DNA of 64,000 nt, from contig JANLZB010000031.1 in the NCBI GenBank assembly GCA_031366005.1, positions 1 through 64,000 on the forward strand, in the 5' to 3' direction. Positions 45,985 to 54,377 of this stretch are shown piece by piece. This stretch comes from JANLUX01 sp031366005 (GTDB taxonomy: Bacteria; Bacteroidota; Bacteroidia; AKYH767-A; OLB10). Under the pieces are notes generated by a model. The model had not been told where the DNA came from and ran no database searches. It was given only the letters and a program-made list of their open reading frames with translations. The translations under genes were made by a program, and so were the position numbers. Each line of letters opens with the position of its first letter. Position 1 is the stretch's first letter.

Positions 45985-46863
45985 TTACTGATATGCCGGG
46001 CAATGACTTTTCTTTTTCTTTTTTCCGGTAGATGGAGCAGAGGTATTTGCATTAACAGGCGTAAATAAAATACTCACACCTATATGCACATAATTATCTT
46101 TTGATCCATGATCACCACGTTTCATTCCCTGCCCAGGAAAATCTCCTTCTTTCTGCCTGTTAGAAAGTAAAACTGCTAGTATTCCATTTGGTGTTGATAC
46201 CAATGCTGTGGAATCAGGATAAACATTGCTTACATCATCTATGTAATCAGTCATTGTAAAATGATTGGCTGCTTCCACGCGAATTGCAAATGCACGGCTT
46301 AATCTGATCTCTACTCCAAAACCTGCAGGAAAAGAAAGCGCATATAACTCATACGGCTTAGGATAATTTCCACCATCATTACTGATGTATTGTCCTTCAG
46401 TACCAATCTCTCGCAAAGCAATTGTTTCTCCATTCAATATTGTTTTTGGATTAAAATGAAAACCACCCACACCTGCAAAAAGATAAGGAATGATGTGTCG
46501 TTTATGTCCGCGGCTTTCGCCCAATGGCTTGAAGCCAATCATTAATGCTGCTTCATCTAATGTGGAGTTGAAATTCAAATTACGGTTACGCAAAGCCCAT
46601 GCAATTGCATACTGATCATCACCAACTAAATTTCCATGCATATAATTTAACCACGCATCAAAATGCGGACTAATGCGATACAACAAACCAATGTTACCAT
46701 AACTTCTTAATAAATTCGGATCAGTCATCACACGATCGTTCATTTCTCCTTTGTAATAATCAACACCACAACCAATCATTACACCGATGCGTGATTGACA
46801 AAAGGTTTTTTGAGAAATAAATAATAATAATAATAAATAATAATTGATAAATCTTTTAGTCAT
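45985..46863 (-). CDS. Outer-membrane beta-barrel protein (DUF6089-like)
   Basis: 292 residues. Signal peptide (about 1-22, ending TFCQ), then strands with the phrases MIGCGVDYYKGEMND, LLYRISPHFDAWLNYMHGNLVGDD and RNLNFNSTLDEAALMIGF. These are typical of DUF6089 proteins in Bacteroidota. The C-terminal tail (after about 270) is lysine-rich. Outer-membrane location is likely; function unknown. It follows gpmI but a palindromic repeat lies between them, so co-transcription is uncertain. Confidence 0.75.
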   Translation of the reverse strand: MTKRFINYYLLLLLFISQKTFCQSRIGVMIGCGVDYYKGEMNDRVMTDPNLLRSYGNIGLLYRISPHFDAWLNYMHGNLVGDDQYAIAWALRNRNLNFNSTLDEAALMIGFKPLGESRGHKRHIIPYLFAGVGGFHFNPKTILNGETIALREIGTEGQYISNDGGNYPKPYELYALSFPAGFGVEIRLSRAFAIRVEAANHFTMTDYIDDVSNVYPDSTALVSTPNGILAVLLSNRQKEGDFPGQGMKRGDHGSKDNYVHIGVSILFTPVNANTSAPSTGKKKKKSHCPAYQ

Positions 46864-46880
46864 GTAGCTTCATCTGTGTC

Positions 46881-46943
46881 GTCACCCTGAACTTATTTCA
46901 GTGTCTCTACAATTAAAGAGATGCTAAAACCAGTTCAGCATGA
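46881..46943. repeat. Imperfect palindromic intergenic repeat (GTCACCCTGAAC type)
   Basis: Arms TCACCCTGAACT...TCTCT and AGAGATGCT...AGTTCAGCATGA pair with several mismatches around an AATTAA-like centre. This word family is a frequent intergenic palindrome in Bacteroidota. It lies between the gpmI stop and the outer-membrane protein start and may form a transcript-end hairpin. Confidence 0.7.
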
Positions 46944-46950
46944 AATATTT

Positions 46951-48468
46951 TTAAACTAAAATTTTCCCTGTCATTTCTTTTGGCACCGCAATCTCCATCA
47001 ATGTTAAAATGGTAGGAGCAAGGTCAGCTAATCTGCCATTGTTGATTTTTTTGTAACGATCATCAATTAAAATACAGGGAACCGGATTGGTGGTGTGTGC
47101 TGTGTGTGGAGTTCCATCCGGATTAATCATTAAATCTGCATTGCCATGATCAGCTATGATAATAAACGAGTAGCCATTTGCACGACCTGCTTCCACCACT
47201 TCACTCAAACACTGGTCAACCGTTTCAACAGCTTTTACTGCAGCAGAAAAAACTCCGGTGTGTCCTACCATATCTGCATTTGCAAAATTCAAACAGACAA
47301 AATCAACTTTTGCTTTTTTTAATTCTTTTACAATGGCATCTTTTACTTCAAAGGCACTCATCTCCGGTTTTAAATCATAGGTTGCAACTTTGGGAGAAGG
47401 AATCATTACCCGATGCTCACCGTCAAAGGGCTTTTCGCGTCCTCCGGAAAAGAAGAAGGTGACATGTGGATATTTCTCTGTTTCCGCAATACGGATTTGT
47501 GTTTTTTTATCTTGGGATAAAACTTCTCCCAACGTCATGTTTAAATTATCTTTTTCAAAAACAACATCTACATTTTTAAAAGTTGCATCATATCTCGACA
47601 TGGTAACATAATGCAGCTTCAACATCTTCATCTGGTATTCCGTTAAATCATGCTGCGTTAAAACTTCTGTTATTTCCCGGCAACGGTCTGTTCTGAAGTT
47701 GAAACAGATTACAGCATCTCCGTTATTAATGGTGGTTAATGGGTGATTGTTTTCATCAGAAACCACAATAGGTTTTATAAATTCATCAGTTATATCAGCA
47801 CGATAAGAATCTTCGACAGCCTGTTTCCAGTTCGTTGTTAAAATTCCTGTTCCGTTTACCAATGCATCATAAGCAATTTTTATACGTTCCCATCTCTTAT
47901 CGCGATCCATTGCATAGTATCTGCCGGTGACTGTTGCAATCTTACCTGTTGTCTGTTCAAGATGTTGTTGTAATTCACTCAGAAATTCTATTCCGGTTTT
48001 TGGATCGGTATCACGTCCATCAGTAAATGCATGAATAAAAACATTCTTTAAGCCCTGTTCATGCGCCATTGTGCAAAGATGTTTCAGATGAATAATATGA
48101 GAATGAACCCCGCCATCTGAAACCAATCCCATCAGATGAAGGTTCCTGTTATTTCCTTTTGCATAACGAAATGTTTCTTGCAACACAGGATTTTTATCAA
48201 TGGTGTGTTCACGTATTGCTATATGAATGCGTGTTAATTCCTGGAACACAACTCTGCCTGCACCAATGTTCAGATGACCTACTTCAGAATTTCCCATTTG
48301 TCCATGAGGCAAACCCACATCTTCCCCTGAAGTGATTAATGTAGAATTAGGATATGCTTTGAGTAAACCATCCATAAAGGGAGTGTTTGCACTGGTGATT
48401 GCATTGCTTTTTGTATCAGGTGCAATGCCCCATCCGTCTAAAATAATTAATGCAACTTTTTTTGACAT
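46951..48468 (-). CDS. gpmI: 2,3-bisphosphoglycerate-independent phosphoglycerate mutase
   Basis: Interconverts 3- and 2-phosphoglycerate in glycolysis using two Mn ions. 505 residues with ILDGWGIAP at the metal-binding start. The catalytic Ser lies in QMGNSEVGHLNIGAGR, followed by HAFTDGRDTDP, GRYYAMDRDKRW, and the late NFANADMVGHTG and IIADHGNAD metal ligands. Length is standard. Palindromic repeats flank it on both sides. Confidence 0.96.
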   Translation of the reverse strand: MSKKVALIILDGWGIAPDTKSNAITSANTPFMDGLLKAYPNSTLITSGEDVGLPHGQMGNSEVGHLNIGAGRVVFQELTRIHIAIREHTIDKNPVLQETFRYAKGNNRNLHLMGLVSDGGVHSHIIHLKHLCTMAHEQGLKNVFIHAFTDGRDTDPKTGIEFLSELQQHLEQTTGKIATVTGRYYAMDRDKRWERIKIAYDALVNGTGILTTNWKQAVEDSYRADITDEFIKPIVVSDENNHPLTTINNGDAVICFNFRTDRCREITEVLTQHDLTEYQMKMLKLHYVTMSRYDATFKNVDVVFEKDNLNMTLGEVLSQDKKTQIRIAETEKYPHVTFFFSGGREKPFDGEHRVMIPSPKVATYDLKPEMSAFEVKDAIVKELKKAKVDFVCLNFANADMVGHTGVFSAAVKAVETVDQCLSEVVEAGRANGYSFIIIADHGNADLMINPDGTPHTAHTTNPVPCILIDDRYKKINNGRLADLAPTILTLMEIAVPKEMTGKILV

Positions 48469-48480
48469 TTTGTTTATTTT

Positions 48481-48549
48481 TTTGTCATGCTGAGGTACGA
48501 AGCATCTCGCAACACATTAGAGAGATGCTTCGTACCTCAGCATGACAAA
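48481..48549. repeat. Perfect 28-bp inverted repeat (GTCATGCTGAG type)
   Basis: Left arm 48481-48508 and right arm 48522-48549 are exact reverse complements, beginning TTTGTCATGCTGAGG, with a 13-base loop. The word GTCATGCTGAGxxACGAAGCATCTC is a widespread mobile palindrome in Bacteroidota genomes. It lies between the histidine-kinase stop and the gpmI start, both on the minus strand, and could end the upstream message. Confidence 0.92.
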
Positions 48550-48570
48550 TTTTCGAAGACAAAAATAATC

Positions 48571-49536
48571 TTATACAACCGGAAAACGGATTTCAAATAC
48601 AGTTCCTGATGGATGATTATCGCGCACCTCAATTTTTCCTTTGTGCATATTTACAATGTGCTTTGCTATATAAAGTCCCAGACCGGTACCTTTTGTTCTC
48701 CGTGTTTCTTCATTGCCAACACGATAAAATTTATCAAAGATTTTATTTTTTTCTTCATCAGGAATTCCAATACCGTGATCACGTACAATCAATATTGCAT
48801 ATTGGTTATTACGCGTAAGCATTACTTCAATTAATCCTTCTGCTCCCGAATATTTTTCTGCATTCTCCAATATATTAATGAGCATTGAGCTAAGCGATAA
48901 TGAATCGCCTTTAATATGAATACCAGGTGTTATCTGGTGAATGATATTATGATTTCGTTCCATACGTTCAATATGGTCAGAGACAGTTTTATGAATGAAA
49001 TCCGAAAAATGTATGTCTTCCAGTATCAGTTTTTCGTTATGACTATCAATGCGGGTTGCAAGCAAAACATTTTCAACAAGTGTGTTAATCCGATCTGTTT
49101 CAATAATTGCCTTGCTCAATACTTCTTTTTGTTTGGTTTCTTCTAAATGATGTTTTTGCAATGTTTGCAGGTTAAGTTTTACTGCAGCCAGTGGAGATTT
49201 GAACTCATGCGTTACAGATAACAGAAAGTTTTTTTGCTGGCGCGATAATTCTACTTCGCGTTTAAAAGCGAGATTGGTTCTGTAAATTCCAAATAACAAC
49301 AGGCTTAAAAAAACACCACCTTCTCCCAGCACCATGCTCCAGCGCTGATGTAATTTCTTATCATATAATTTCTTCGCATTTGAAAGCTCCACTGGGTTTG
49401 AATGTTTTGCTTCCAGCAATTCTATTTTATAAGTATATACTTCATCATTTAAGTCAATTAATAAATAAGCCCACCAGCTGAATTGAAGCAGCACATAAAA
49501 TACAAGGATGTAAAATAAAACAAGCGGACGCATCAT
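48571..49536 (-). CDS. Sensor histidine kinase
   Basis: 321 residues. Two membrane segments (about 7-27 and 73-95) bound a short periplasmic sensor region. HisKA follows, with the phospho-acceptor in LSVTHEFKSPLAAVKLNL (near residue 110). HATPase_c has N-box NILENAEKYS, G1 DHGIGIPDEEK, F-box FDKFYRV and G2 GTGLGLYIAKHIV. All kinase motifs are intact. No response regulator gene is adjacent or elsewhere in the window. A 53-base gap separates it from the upstream small gene. Confidence 0.92.
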   Translation of the reverse strand: MMRPLVLFYILVFYVLLQFSWWAYLLIDLNDEVYTYKIELLEAKHSNPVELSNAKKLYDKKLHQRWSMVLGEGGVFLSLLLFGIYRTNLAFKREVELSRQQKNFLLSVTHEFKSPLAAVKLNLQTLQKHHLEETKQKEVLSKAIIETDRINTLVENVLLATRIDSHNEKLILEDIHFSDFIHKTVSDHIERMERNHNIIHQITPGIHIKGDSLSLSSMLINILENAEKYSGAEGLIEVMLTRNNQYAILIVRDHGIGIPDEEKNKIFDKFYRVGNEETRRTKGTGLGLYIAKHIVNMHKGKIEVRDNHPSGTVFEIRFPVV

Positions 49537-49589
49537 AATTTTGAATTAATTATATGGTAAAGATTGTTGTTCTGACATTTATTCTGTTA

Positions 49590-49892
49590 TCAATGCACTT
49601 TCAATTTCTCTATCATCTTATTTGAAAACGTATCAGAATAAGGTCCGTAAGCATTAACCAAAACACCTTTTATATTTTGATCAAGAGAAGAAACAGCATA
49701 AACAATGGTTTCGTCAGCCGGATCACTTTCGCCCTCGAAACGATGTACTTCGTCAATGTTAAATTCCTCCGGACTTAAAGTAAAATTTTTATTGTGACAA
49801 ACAACACATTCATCACCCGCTACCAGGGTATCTGTATATCCTCTTTTAATTAAATCATTTACAGCTTCGGTTACTGTGTCGTAATTTTTCAT
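49590..49892 (-). CDS. Conserved small Bacteroidota protein, unknown function
   Basis: 100 residues, soluble, acidic, with NYDTVTEAVNDLIKRGYT at the start, CVVCHNKNFTLSPEEFNIDEVHRFEGESDP in the middle (positions about 28-58, two cysteines in C-V-V-C) and GVLVNAYGPYSD near the end. Proteins of this look are common in the phylum and sometimes labelled phosphoribosylpyrophosphate synthetase, but no PRPP motif is present, so I keep it unknown. Confidence 0.75.
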   Translation of the reverse strand: MKNYDTVTEAVNDLIKRGYTDTLVAGDECVVCHNKNFTLSPEEFNIDEVHRFEGESDPADETIVYAVSSLDQNIKGVLVNAYGPYSDTFSNKMIEKLKVH

Positions 49893-50029
49893 GATGATGA
49901 TTGATTGAAATAATTATTGAATTCGTGAATAAATATATTTCTCAAAGGTATTTATCATCCCTCATATTAACGCATGCCCGTGGAAAGTTTACATCTTCAA
50001 TGGATTACTTTTACAAAAAACAAATTGTC

Positions 50030-50779
50030 ATGGAAAAAATTAAGCTGGAAGATATTGATACACGCGCCCCGAAAAAACTTAATAAGGATCAGGTAAAAAA
50101 GGAAACGCAAAAATTAAAATTCAAATTAGAAGAGTTGCAAAATCTCTTGTATGCTGAAGGCAAACACGCGCTGCTGATAGTTATGCAGGGAATGGATGCT
50201 TCAGGAAAAGATGGAGCTGTAAAAAATGTTTTTGATTCAGTAAATCCGATGGGTTGTCGTGTAATTTCTTTTAAGCAACCTTCCACATTGGAGTCTAAGC
50301 ACGATTTTCTCTGGCGCATTCACAAAGAAGTTCCTGAAAAAGGAATGATATATGTTTTTAACCGCTCGCATTATGAGGATGTAATTGTTCAGCGTGTGCA
50401 TAAATGGGTAAACGAAAAAACGATAAAGCAAAGGTTTGATCATATCAATAATTTTGAAAAGCTTTTAATTGAAAATGATACGGCTGTACTTAAATTTTAT
50501 CTGCATGTTTCAAAAGATGAACAGTTGCAACGGTTAGAGGAAAGACTAAGTGACCCCACCAAAATGTGGAAGTATAATGAGAATGATATTAAGGAACGGG
50601 AATACTGGAAAGATTACATGTATGCCTATGAAGATGCTTTTGAAAACTGTTCAGCCCATTGCGAATGGAATATTATTCCTGCTGATCAGAACTGGTATAA
50701 GGAACACCTGATTGCAATGAAAGTGGTGGAAACACTGGAGAGTTTTAAAATGAAATTCCCCGGATTGAAAGCAAAATGA
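50030..50779 (+). CDS. Polyphosphate kinase 2 family protein
   Basis: PPK2 enzymes phosphorylate nucleotides with polyphosphate. The 249-residue product from the ATG at 50030 (MEKIKLEDIDTRAPKK) has Walker A MQGMDASGKDGAVKNVF, FNRSHYEDVIVQRVH with Walker-B-like acidic residue, and the lid EERLSDPTKMWKYNENDIKERE. A start 43 codons upstream would add a non-conserved tail, so I chose 50030. Subclass (AMP, ADP or NDP substrate) cannot be fixed from sequence alone. A hairpin follows the stop. Confidence 0.92.
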   Translation: MEKIKLEDIDTRAPKKLNKDQVKKETQKLKFKLEELQNLLYAEGKHALLIVMQGMDASGKDGAVKNVFDSVNPMGCRVISFKQPSTLESKHDFLWRIHKEVPEKGMIYVFNRSHYEDVIVQRVHKWVNEKTIKQRFDHINNFEKLLIENDTAVLKFYLHVSKDEQLQRLEERLSDPTKMWKYNENDIKEREYWKDYMYAYEDAFENCSAHCEWNIIPADQNWYKEHLIAMKVVETLESFKMKFPGLKAK

Positions 50780-50780
50780 A

Positions 50781-50805
50781 AAAGGCTGCATAAACCGCAG
50801 CCTTT
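50781..50805. terminator. Bidirectional hairpin terminator after the PPK2 gene
   Basis: AAAGGCTGC (50781-50789) pairs perfectly with GCAGCCTTT (50797-50805) around a 7-base loop, between two convergent stops. Confidence 0.85.
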
Positions 50806-50826
50806 CCATTTTCGGATTAATATTTT

Positions 50827-52233
50827 TTATTTCACAATCATCAGCTTACCACTTACAAGTGAATTGTTTTCATCCGTTATACGATAAAAATAAATTCCGG
50901 GAGCATATTCTGTATTATTCAATTCAAAATCACCGTTGGTTAACCTGTTTTTTTCAATAACTAATTTTCCCGTGTTGTCATACAATTTAAAGTTCATAGC
51001 AGAAGTAGCGTTTTCAATATGTATAGTTGCTTTATCAGCAGCCGGGTTCGGATAAACTGTTACAGATAAATTATCCGTATTTCCTTCTGCAAGTTTTTCT
51101 GCATTCAATGATTGTAAAGGAGCCATAGCAAAACTCGCATTTAAGGTTTTGCATATAGTATTAGAGCAATGATGAATAGTGTCAAACATTGTGACGCAAA
51201 CCTGATAAGTTCCTGCAGCCATATAATGATGAAAAGGGTTTGTTAGATAAGAAGTAGTTGCATCTCCAAAATGCCACATATATCCTGTTGCATTAGGTGA
51301 TGATAAATTAGTAAAGCCATAAGTAAATGGTGATGATAGATGATGATAACTGAAATTAGCATTACAGCCGGGAGGATTATTATTCGCGATATGAATGCTG
51401 TCGCAATGGGTAGTGGTACAAAATACATTGCCTGTTGTTGATGACATTACTGTAACTGTTAAACATACCTGGTAATGGCCCGGTGCATATAAGTGAGTAG
51501 GATTAGGATTTGTGGATGTACCTCCATCACCAAAGGTCCATGCATAAATAGTTCCTGCAGGATTGGTTGTACTTGTAAAATGTTCGCCAGCAGAAGTTGA
51601 CTGGTGAGTAAAATGAGCGTTGCAGTTAACCGCAACGGGTCCTACATGTACGCTGTCGCAAAATGTTGAAGTACACAGTACCGCTCCGTTTAATGAAACC
51701 AATGTAACAGATAAACAAGCCAGATAATTTCCTGGTGCATACAGATGATGAGGATTGGGATTTATAGATGAACCGCCATCTCCAAACGTCCATGAGTAAG
51801 TAGTGCCTGCAGGGTTTACAGCATTTGTAAACTGTACTCCGTTGATGCTGTTAATATGCGTGAAATGAGCATTGCAATTTACTGTAGTTGGCCCCACATG
51901 AATACTGTCACAAAAAGTGGCTGTGCAAAGAATAATTCCGTTGGAGGATGGAACCGTCACCACCAGGCAAGCCAGGTAATTACCTGGTGAATATGTATGA
52001 ACAGGATTAGGATCAGTGGAAGTTCCTCCGTCACCAAACGACCAGGCGTAAGTAGTAAGAGCAGATGCATTAGGTGAACTGATAAAATGAACACCATTAA
52101 CAGAACCTGAAGGCTGATGGGTGAAGTGTGCATTGCAAAGCTGCTGTGACATGGCTGTGTTGCCCATAATAAAACAGAAGAACGCAAGTGCAGTAAATTT
52201 TTTAATCAACGAGCTTGTAATTTGAGTTTGCAT
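50827..52233 (-). CDS. Secreted PKD-repeat protein with type IX sorting domain
   Basis: 468 residues. Signal peptide (about 1-29, ending MSQQ). Four PKD-type units follow (about 34-112, 120-200, 205-285 and 290-370), each with a W-x-F-G-D core such as YAWSFGDGGTS, YSWTFGDGGSS and YAWTFGDGGTS. The first three units are nearly copies of each other and each ends with CxxTFCDS/THCDS-like cysteines. A Por C-terminal domain (about 390-468) has VTVYPNPAADKA and ends KLMIVK. Likely a surface or secreted adhesion/scaffold protein; no enzyme motif. Confidence 0.85.
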   Translation of the reverse strand: MQTQITSSLIKKFTALAFFCFIMGNTAMSQQLCNAHFTHQPSGSVNGVHFISSPNASALTTYAWSFGDGGTSTDPNPVHTYSPGNYLACLVVTVPSSNGIILCTATFCDSIHVGPTTVNCNAHFTHINSINGVQFTNAVNPAGTTYSWTFGDGGSSINPNPHHLYAPGNYLACLSVTLVSLNGAVLCTSTFCDSVHVGPVAVNCNAHFTHQSTSAGEHFTSTTNPAGTIYAWTFGDGGTSTNPNPTHLYAPGHYQVCLTVTVMSSTTGNVFCTTTHCDSIHIANNNPPGCNANFSYHHLSSPFTYGFTNLSSPNATGYMWHFGDATTSYLTNPFHHYMAAGTYQVCVTMFDTIHHCSNTICKTLNASFAMAPLQSLNAEKLAEGNTDNLSVTVYPNPAADKATIHIENATSAMNFKLYDNTGKLVIEKNRLTNGDFELNNTEYAPGIYFYRITDENNSLVSGKLMIVK

Positions 52234-52272
52234 TTTATTTGTTTTTTAAGTTAATGTTTAGCTTAGATTTAT

Positions 52273-52293
52273 TATCCGGTTTGATTCCGGATA
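52273..52293. promoter_or_regulatory. Small palindrome with repeated TCCGG words in a divergent promoter region
   Basis: TATCCGG (52273-52279) and CCGGATA (52287-52293) form a perfect 7-bp inverted repeat. Two further TCCGG words follow within about 50 bases. It lies between the divergent PKD-protein and outer-membrane-protein genes and may be an operator; tentative. Confidence 0.3.
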
Positions 52294-52403
52294 AACTATT
52301 TGGTTTAATCCGGTAAAAAAATTATGCATGTCCGGTGAAATTTTTAAAACAATTCCCGGTTGAAAACCTTCCTGATTTTTGAGATTCATTTATAACAGTC
52401 ATT

Positions 52404-52411
52404 TATATTTG
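52404..52411 (+). promoter_or_regulatory. -7 promoter element of an outer-membrane protein gene
   Basis: TATATTTG fits TAnnTTTG exactly; a TTG at 52379-52381 stands 22 bases upstream as a possible -33. The start codon used is at 52457, giving a leader of about 40 bases. Confidence 0.6.
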
Positions 52412-52456
52412 CACAGTCAATTTATACTGATAAAACTACTAAAAAAAATAAATAAA

Positions 52457-53095
52457 ATGAAAAACAAATTATCGCTGACATTCAGTAAATTTTTACTTGT
52501 TGTATTAGCCACCACTGCTGTTATCACCACACAAAGCTTTGCACAAGGTGGCGAAGCACCATTTGTAAAAGGATCAAATACAATTGGAATATCCATAGGT
52601 GCAGGAGTAGACTATGGCTATGGAACGCATTTTGGCGGACATTATAGCAATCATCCCGCAATAGCGTTTTCTTATGACCACGGGCTTATTAATGATGTAG
52701 GACCAGGAACAATTGGAATTGGGGGGGTTATTGGATTCAAATCCGCAAGTTATAAATATAACTATTACTATTCTGCAAACGGAATTAACGGTAATTATAA
52801 AGACACTTATACCAATTTTATAATAGGTGTAAGAGGAACTTATCACCTTACACTTTTAAAAGACAAGAATAATAAGTTTGATCCTTACGGTGGAGTTACC
52901 CTCGGTTTCAGAATATTTGATCATCATTACGATAACCCTTACTACAATTCAAGCCTCGATAATTATAATAGTGTTTATCCTATCGCGGGGCTTTTTGTTG
53001 GCGCTAAATATAATTTCGTTCCGAATTTTGGTGCTTTTGCAGAGTTAGGATACGATATATCATTAGTAAGAGTTGGAATAAACTTTAATTTTTAA
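52457..53095 (+). CDS. Outer-membrane beta-barrel protein
   Basis: 212 residues from the ATG at 52457. This choice restores a proper signal peptide (MKNKLSLTFSKFLLVVLATT, cleaved after SFA) and fits the promoter; an in-frame TTG at 52379 lies at the -33 element and is unlikely. The mature part is rich in Gly, Tyr and Asn with alternating strands and ends in an aromatic strand (GINFNF), typical of small OmpW/porin-like barrels. Function unknown. Confidence 0.8.
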   Translation: MKNKLSLTFSKFLLVVLATTAVITTQSFAQGGEAPFVKGSNTIGISIGAGVDYGYGTHFGGHYSNHPAIAFSYDHGLINDVGPGTIGIGGVIGFKSASYKYNYYYSANGINGNYKDTYTNFIIGVRGTYHLTLLKDKNNKFDPYGGVTLGFRIFDHHYDNPYYNSSLDNYNSVYPIAGLFVGAKYNFVPNFGAFAELGYDISLVRVGINFNF

Positions 53096-53115
53096 TTTTT
53101 TATACGTTCTTATTT

Positions 53116-53195
53116 CGTCATTGCGAGTCCCGATAGTTATCGGGACGAGGCAATCTGCCGCTATGAAACAGATTGCTTCGTTCCCCGCAAAGACG
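53116..53195. repeat. Palindromic intergenic repeat (CGTCATTGCGAG type)
   Basis: Starts CGTCATTGCGAG and ends with the decayed complement CCCGCAAAGACG. Inside are the hairpin TCCCGATA-GT-TATCGGGA (53128-53145) and the pair GAGGCAATCTG / CAGATTGCTTC. Such elements are scattered through many Bacteroidota genomes. It lies between convergent genes and may act as their terminator. Confidence 0.8.
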
Positions 53196-53203
53196 TTAAG
53201 ATG

Positions 53204-53650
53204 TTAAACTAATAATTGCTTCACCATAGCAGCCACCATTTTATTATCTGCCTTACCGGCTAATTGTTTGGTAACAACACCCATCACCTTACCCAAATCA
53301 GCAGCGGAGGTTGCACCTGTTTGTTGAATAGCTGCTTGCACTGCTGCTTTGACTTCTTCTTCACTCATCATCTGCGGCAGAAACTTTTCTATAACATTAA
53401 GTTCATCCTGCTCTCCCTTAGCCAAATCCGCACGGCCTTGCTGCTGGTAAATTTCCAGTGACTCTTTGCGTTGCTTCACTAATTTCTGCAACAGTTTTAT
53501 TTCATCTTCTTCTTTCATCTCCTCACTTCCGCCACTTGTTTTGGCAAGCAGTATCGCTGATTTGATTGCACGTAATGCACGCAATCCTGCTTCATCTTTT
53601 GCAAGCATAGCAGCTTTAAGGTCGGTCATTATTTTTGTTTCGAGTGACAT
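53204..53650 (-). CDS. GatB/YqeY domain-containing protein
   Basis: 148 residues. Matches the YqeY type: start MSLETKIMTDLKAAMLAKDE, then RALRAIKSAILLAKT, EDEIKLLQKLVKQRKESLEIY, IEKFLPQMMSEEEV and the closing LGKVMGVVTKQLAGKADNK. YqeY is related to the tail domain of the amidotransferase GatB and is thought to bind tRNA or assist amidation; its precise job is unproven. Single-gene unit, full length. Confidence 0.92.
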   Translation of the reverse strand: MSLETKIMTDLKAAMLAKDEAGLRALRAIKSAILLAKTSGGSEEMKEEDEIKLLQKLVKQRKESLEIYQQQGRADLAKGEQDELNVIEKFLPQMMSEEEVKAAVQAAIQQTGATSAADLGKVMGVVTKQLAGKADNKMVAAMVKQLLV

Positions 53651-53710
53651 AGAGAAGATGTTTAAAGTTTAATGTTTAAAGTTGCCTTGAATAAAGAGAC
53701 GTGAAATTTT

Positions 53711-53971
53711 TTACTTGTAAATTTGTTTACGATGGTCAATATCCACCACCTCGACAATCAGTTTTTTATCAAAAATTGAATATACAATTCTGTAAACACC
53801 CACTCTCACCCTGTATTCATTTTCACGGTTCGCCAATTTCTCAGCGCCAAAAGGTCTTGGGTTCAAAGAAAGTGAATCAATTTTTTTAATTATTCTTTCT
53901 TTATAAAGATGTGGAATGGTATTTAATTGTTTCGCAGCAGATTTAACAATTACAATCTGGTAGCCAATCAC
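53711..53971 (-). CDS. RelE/ParE-family toxin
   Basis: 86 residues of the RelE/ParE fold: KSAAKQLNTIPHLYKERI helix, NPRPFGAEKLANRENEYRVRVGVYRIVY strand block (residues about 37-64) and the end VDIDHRKQIYK, all common for ribosome-dependent mRNA interferases. The start is GTG, overlapping the antitoxin stop (GTGA). Likely a type II toxin, though ParE-type gyrase inhibition cannot be excluded. Confidence 0.88.
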   Translation of the reverse strand: MIGYQIVIVKSAAKQLNTIPHLYKERIIKKIDSLSLNPRPFGAEKLANRENEYRVRVGVYRIVYSIFDKKLIVEVVDIDHRKQIYK

Positions 53972-54147
53972 TTTTTTTTGTGGATTTTCTTTTTAACATC
54001 CTCCCACGCAAGACGGGGCTCTTTTTTTCTTTGCTCAACAATCATTGCATCGTAATAATCTTCCCAAAGCTTCCTGTGTTTTCTAAGGTCAATTTGCACC
54101 GCTATTCTTCTGCCTTTTTCGTCCGTAATATAATTTACTCCAGTCAT
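53968..54147 (-). CDS. Antitoxin of the RelE/ParE pair
   Basis: 59 residues, read by hand: MTGVNYITDEKGRRIAVQID at the start and WEDVKKKIHKKK at the end. The short TDEKGRRIAVQI strand is typical of small antitoxins that form a beta-ribbon, and the basic/acidic helices after it would wrap the toxin. It precedes the toxin and overlaps it by 3 bases, the usual order for translational coupling and autoregulation. Confidence 0.82.
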   Translation of the reverse strand: MTGVNYITDEKGRRIAVQIDLRKHRKLWEDYYDAMIVEQRKKEPRLAWEDVKKKIHKKK

Positions 54148-54377
54148 TGTATTTATTTATTAATCAAAATTACAAAGGAATATCTTTAAAGTTTTAAGAA
54201 ACAAATATAAATCGAAGCATTTATTTAATTCCGGTTTATTTGCTCATCCCCACAATCACAAACAATTGCATTGCCACAATTAAGCGCTGGTATTTACAAT
54301 TGTGTGATTAATTCTGTTAATGGAAACAACCATCAAAAATTGATAGTTACAGAAAAAGAAAATTAAAAATCGTTTTT

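Noticed and set aside
49901..50029. N-terminal extension of the PPK2 protein
   Set aside because: The extra 43 codons lack conservation-like content, and MEKIKLEDIDTRAPKK is a natural start with normal family length.
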